Virus record (IMG/VR): IMGVR_UViG_3300010291_000005
Coordinates: 1 to 23,482 of that record
Length of the DNA: 23,482 bases
Source of the DNA: a virus
Reading direction: 5' to 3' (one strand)
Below the pieces are notes generated by a model. It was given only the letters and a program-made list of their open reading frames with translations. It was not told the DNA's origin and did no database searches. The translations under genes and the position numbers were made by a program. Shown here in pieces: positions 22,265-23,482 of the stretch. How positions within the stretch are numbered: the stretch's first letter is position 1; each line of letters starts with the position of its first letter.

Positions 22265-23395
22265 TTATTGTTTGCTTATATCTATTCCAGGAAAAGCATC
22301 TTTCATTCTTTGAAGTATTACGGCACAATAATTTTTTGATATTTCTATTCCCCTGCATTTGCGGTTTAGGTTCTGGCAGGCGACCATTGTGGTGCCGGAA
22401 CCCGCAAAGGGGTCGTAGACAAATTCGCCAATAGCAGTATTGTTTTCAATCGGCTTTGCCATACACTCAATCGGTTTTTGGGTGGAATGCCCCGTCTCTG
22501 ATTTCATAGGTTTATCTATTTCCCACACAGAGGATTCTTTTCTACTGCCCTGCCAATTATGGTTTTTACCCTTACGAACCGCATACCAACATGGTTCGTG
22601 CCTATAGTGATAATCACCGCGGCTGATAACAATATTACTTTTAACCCATATCAATAGCGAATATGCGTCTGTCCAATCAACCCGCTCATCGTTTGTCACC
22701 ACCCCTATGGCGCGAGCGCCATAGGGCTTTCCATTGGCACGATCAGCCCGATTTCTCCAATCTGCATCGTACTCAACTCCATAGGGCGGATCTGTGACCA
22801 TTAGAATTGCCTTCTCTCCCCCCATGACCCTTTCCACATCCTCGCGTTTCGTCGAATCCCCACACAAAAGCCGGTGATCCCCAATCCGCCAAAGATCGCC
22901 GGTTTTTACTTTCCAGATTTTATTCAGTTCTTCCGCTTGATCAATTTGGGGTTCTGCGTCTTGTGTTTCGCCCAACCCAAAATCAATTTTGTTTTGTTTG
23001 GCTATCTCATCCAACGTCGCCTGCAAATCCGCGCTAGTCGTATTTAATTCGTCGAGCAGTTCTTTATAAATCTCTTTATCCATCACCGCCATTTCGGCCA
23101 GCGGATCAATTAAAGACAAGGCCAGCTTCTCTTCGTTCTCACTTAGATCAACATAAACAACCGGAACTTCTGTTTCCTCGCCTTCCCTAAGCGCAAGCTT
23201 CACCAGCAAATGACCATCTATAATCCGGCCGGTTTGCTTATTTACGATGACTTGTTGAATCCACCCGATTTCATCAAGTGATCCTTTGACACCTTTTTGT
23301 TGAAGTTCTCCGTGGATTCTGAAATTATAGGAATTGACCAGAAGTTGCCCGGCCTTTTCAACACCTGATCCGATTATGCGGTTTTTGAAGTTCAT
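22265..23395 (-). CDS. ParB-like domain / DNA N4- or N6-methyltransferase fusion
   Basis: The N-terminal ~110 residues are ParB-like (IQQVIVNKQTGRIIDGHLL, then VPVVYVDLSENEEKLALSL). The C-terminal half is a beta-class DNA methyltransferase: TDPPYGVEYD (motif IV, about residue 200), RGDYHYRHEPCWYAV, and YDPFAGSGTTMVA (SAM-binding motif I). It would methylate A or C bases, protecting phage DNA or marking sites near packaging. Compared with the family as I know it, a block of about 30-35 residues expected between DAYSLL and IWVKSNIVIS is missing, so activity is doubtful. Start: ATG 23395 overlaps the upstream stop (ATGA); ATG 23407 and TTG 23443 are alternatives and ribosome sites are poor for all. 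Confidence 0.8.
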   Translation of the reverse strand: MNFKNRIIGSGVEKAGQLLVNSYNFRIHGELQQKGVKGSLDEIGWIQQVIVNKQTGRIIDGHLLVKLALREGEETEVPVVYVDLSENEEKLALSLIDPLAEMAVMDKEIYKELLDELNTTSADLQATLDEIAKQNKIDFGLGETQDAEPQIDQAEELNKIWKVKTGDLWRIGDHRLLCGDSTKREDVERVMGGEKAILMVTDPPYGVEYDADWRNRADRANGKPYGARAIGVVTNDERVDWTDAYSLLIWVKSNIVISRGDYHYRHEPCWYAVRKGKNHNWQGSRKESSVWEIDKPMKSETGHSTQKPIECMAKPIENNTAIGEFVYDPFAGSGTTMVACQNLNRKCRGIEISKNYCAVILQRMKDAFPGIDISKQ

Positions 23396-23482
23396 TTTAT
23401 GATCCATACCCCCCAAACAATCACCCCCGCCGCCTCTGTCCAATGCAGCCGGAAGCAGCGATTAAAAACACCTGTTTTCATA
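23392..23482 (-). CDS. C-terminal end of upstream gene (partial)
   Basis: A frame enters at the right edge and ends at a TGA overlapping the methyltransferase start (ATGA at 23395). It reads MKTGVFNRCFRLHWTEAAGV... and ends in a hydrophobic, Trp-rich tail. The visible ATG at 23481 may be internal. The overlap matches the style of the rest of the operon, which is the main support. Nothing can be said of its function beyond a possibly membrane-associated end. Confidence 0.35.
   Translation of the reverse strand, partial: MKTGVFNRCFRLHWTEAAGVIVWGVWIIK

Noticed and set aside
1-23482. CRISPR arrays, tRNA genes, diversity-generating retroelement, insertion sequence, attachment sites
   Set aside because: No spaced direct repeats, cloverleaf-like segments, reverse transcriptase, transposase or terminal inverted repeats were noticed by eye.

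Overview
The window is the late (virion structural) region of a tailed phage or prophage. Every convincing gene lies on the minus strand, so the biological order runs from high to low coordinates. The genes are packed tightly, with many stop/start overlaps of the ATGA, GTGA, TAATG or TGATG type. The head genes are Mu-like: a DUF935/gp29-type portal, a MuF/gp30-type head protein, a protease with an in-frame nested scaffold, and a Com-type zinc finger. The tail genes are those of a long, flexible, non-contractile (siphovirus) tail: tail tube, a G/GT frameshift pair and a 1674-residue tape measure. I see no integrase, transposase, repressor, lysis gene, tRNA, rRNA or CRISPR array, so the lifestyle cannot be decided. 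The host is uncertain. Strong Shine-Dalgarno sites (GGAGG) precede many genes, and two genes carry Sec signal peptides cleaved before Gln, a style common in the Bacteroidota/Ignavibacteria (FCB) branch.

Layout, right to left: (1) a ParB-like plus N4/N6 DNA methyltransferase, preceded by the end of an unidentified upstream frame; (2) small and large terminase, portal and MuF head protein; (3) a cargo island at about 18230-14518 with four or five tiny, mostly membrane-spanning proteins of 35-61 residues, a zinc-ribbon/GT9 glycosyltransferase fusion, a class I SAM methyltransferase, a second putative glycosyltransferase, two small hypotheticals, a zinc-ribbon protein and a Com-like protein; (4) a control segment (14371-14501) with a near-consensus sigma70 promoter, a structured leader and an intrinsic terminator; (5) protease/scaffold, putative decoration protein, major capsid protein, a small hypothetical and two signal-peptide-bearing proteins; (6) connector, adaptor, gp10-like and tail-terminator genes; (7) major tail protein, a small hypothetical, the G/GT frameshift pair, tape measure and two tail-tip genes, the last running off the left edge.

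The genes form a packaging motor (terminases, portal), a capsid made on a scaffold that the protease removes, a neck joining head to tail, and a tail whose length is set by the tape measure with the G and GT chaperones. The cargo island does not look structural and probably modifies a glycan or another host or phage molecule. The most notable observations are: a -1 frameshift site (A AAA AAC directly before UAA) with an 11-bp downstream stem; a nest of tiny membrane-protein genes easily missed by gene callers, one apparently broken in a homopolymer; a promoter-leader-terminator unit before the capsid genes; two Sec-signal proteins inside the capsid operon; and a methyltransferase that seems to lack an internal block.
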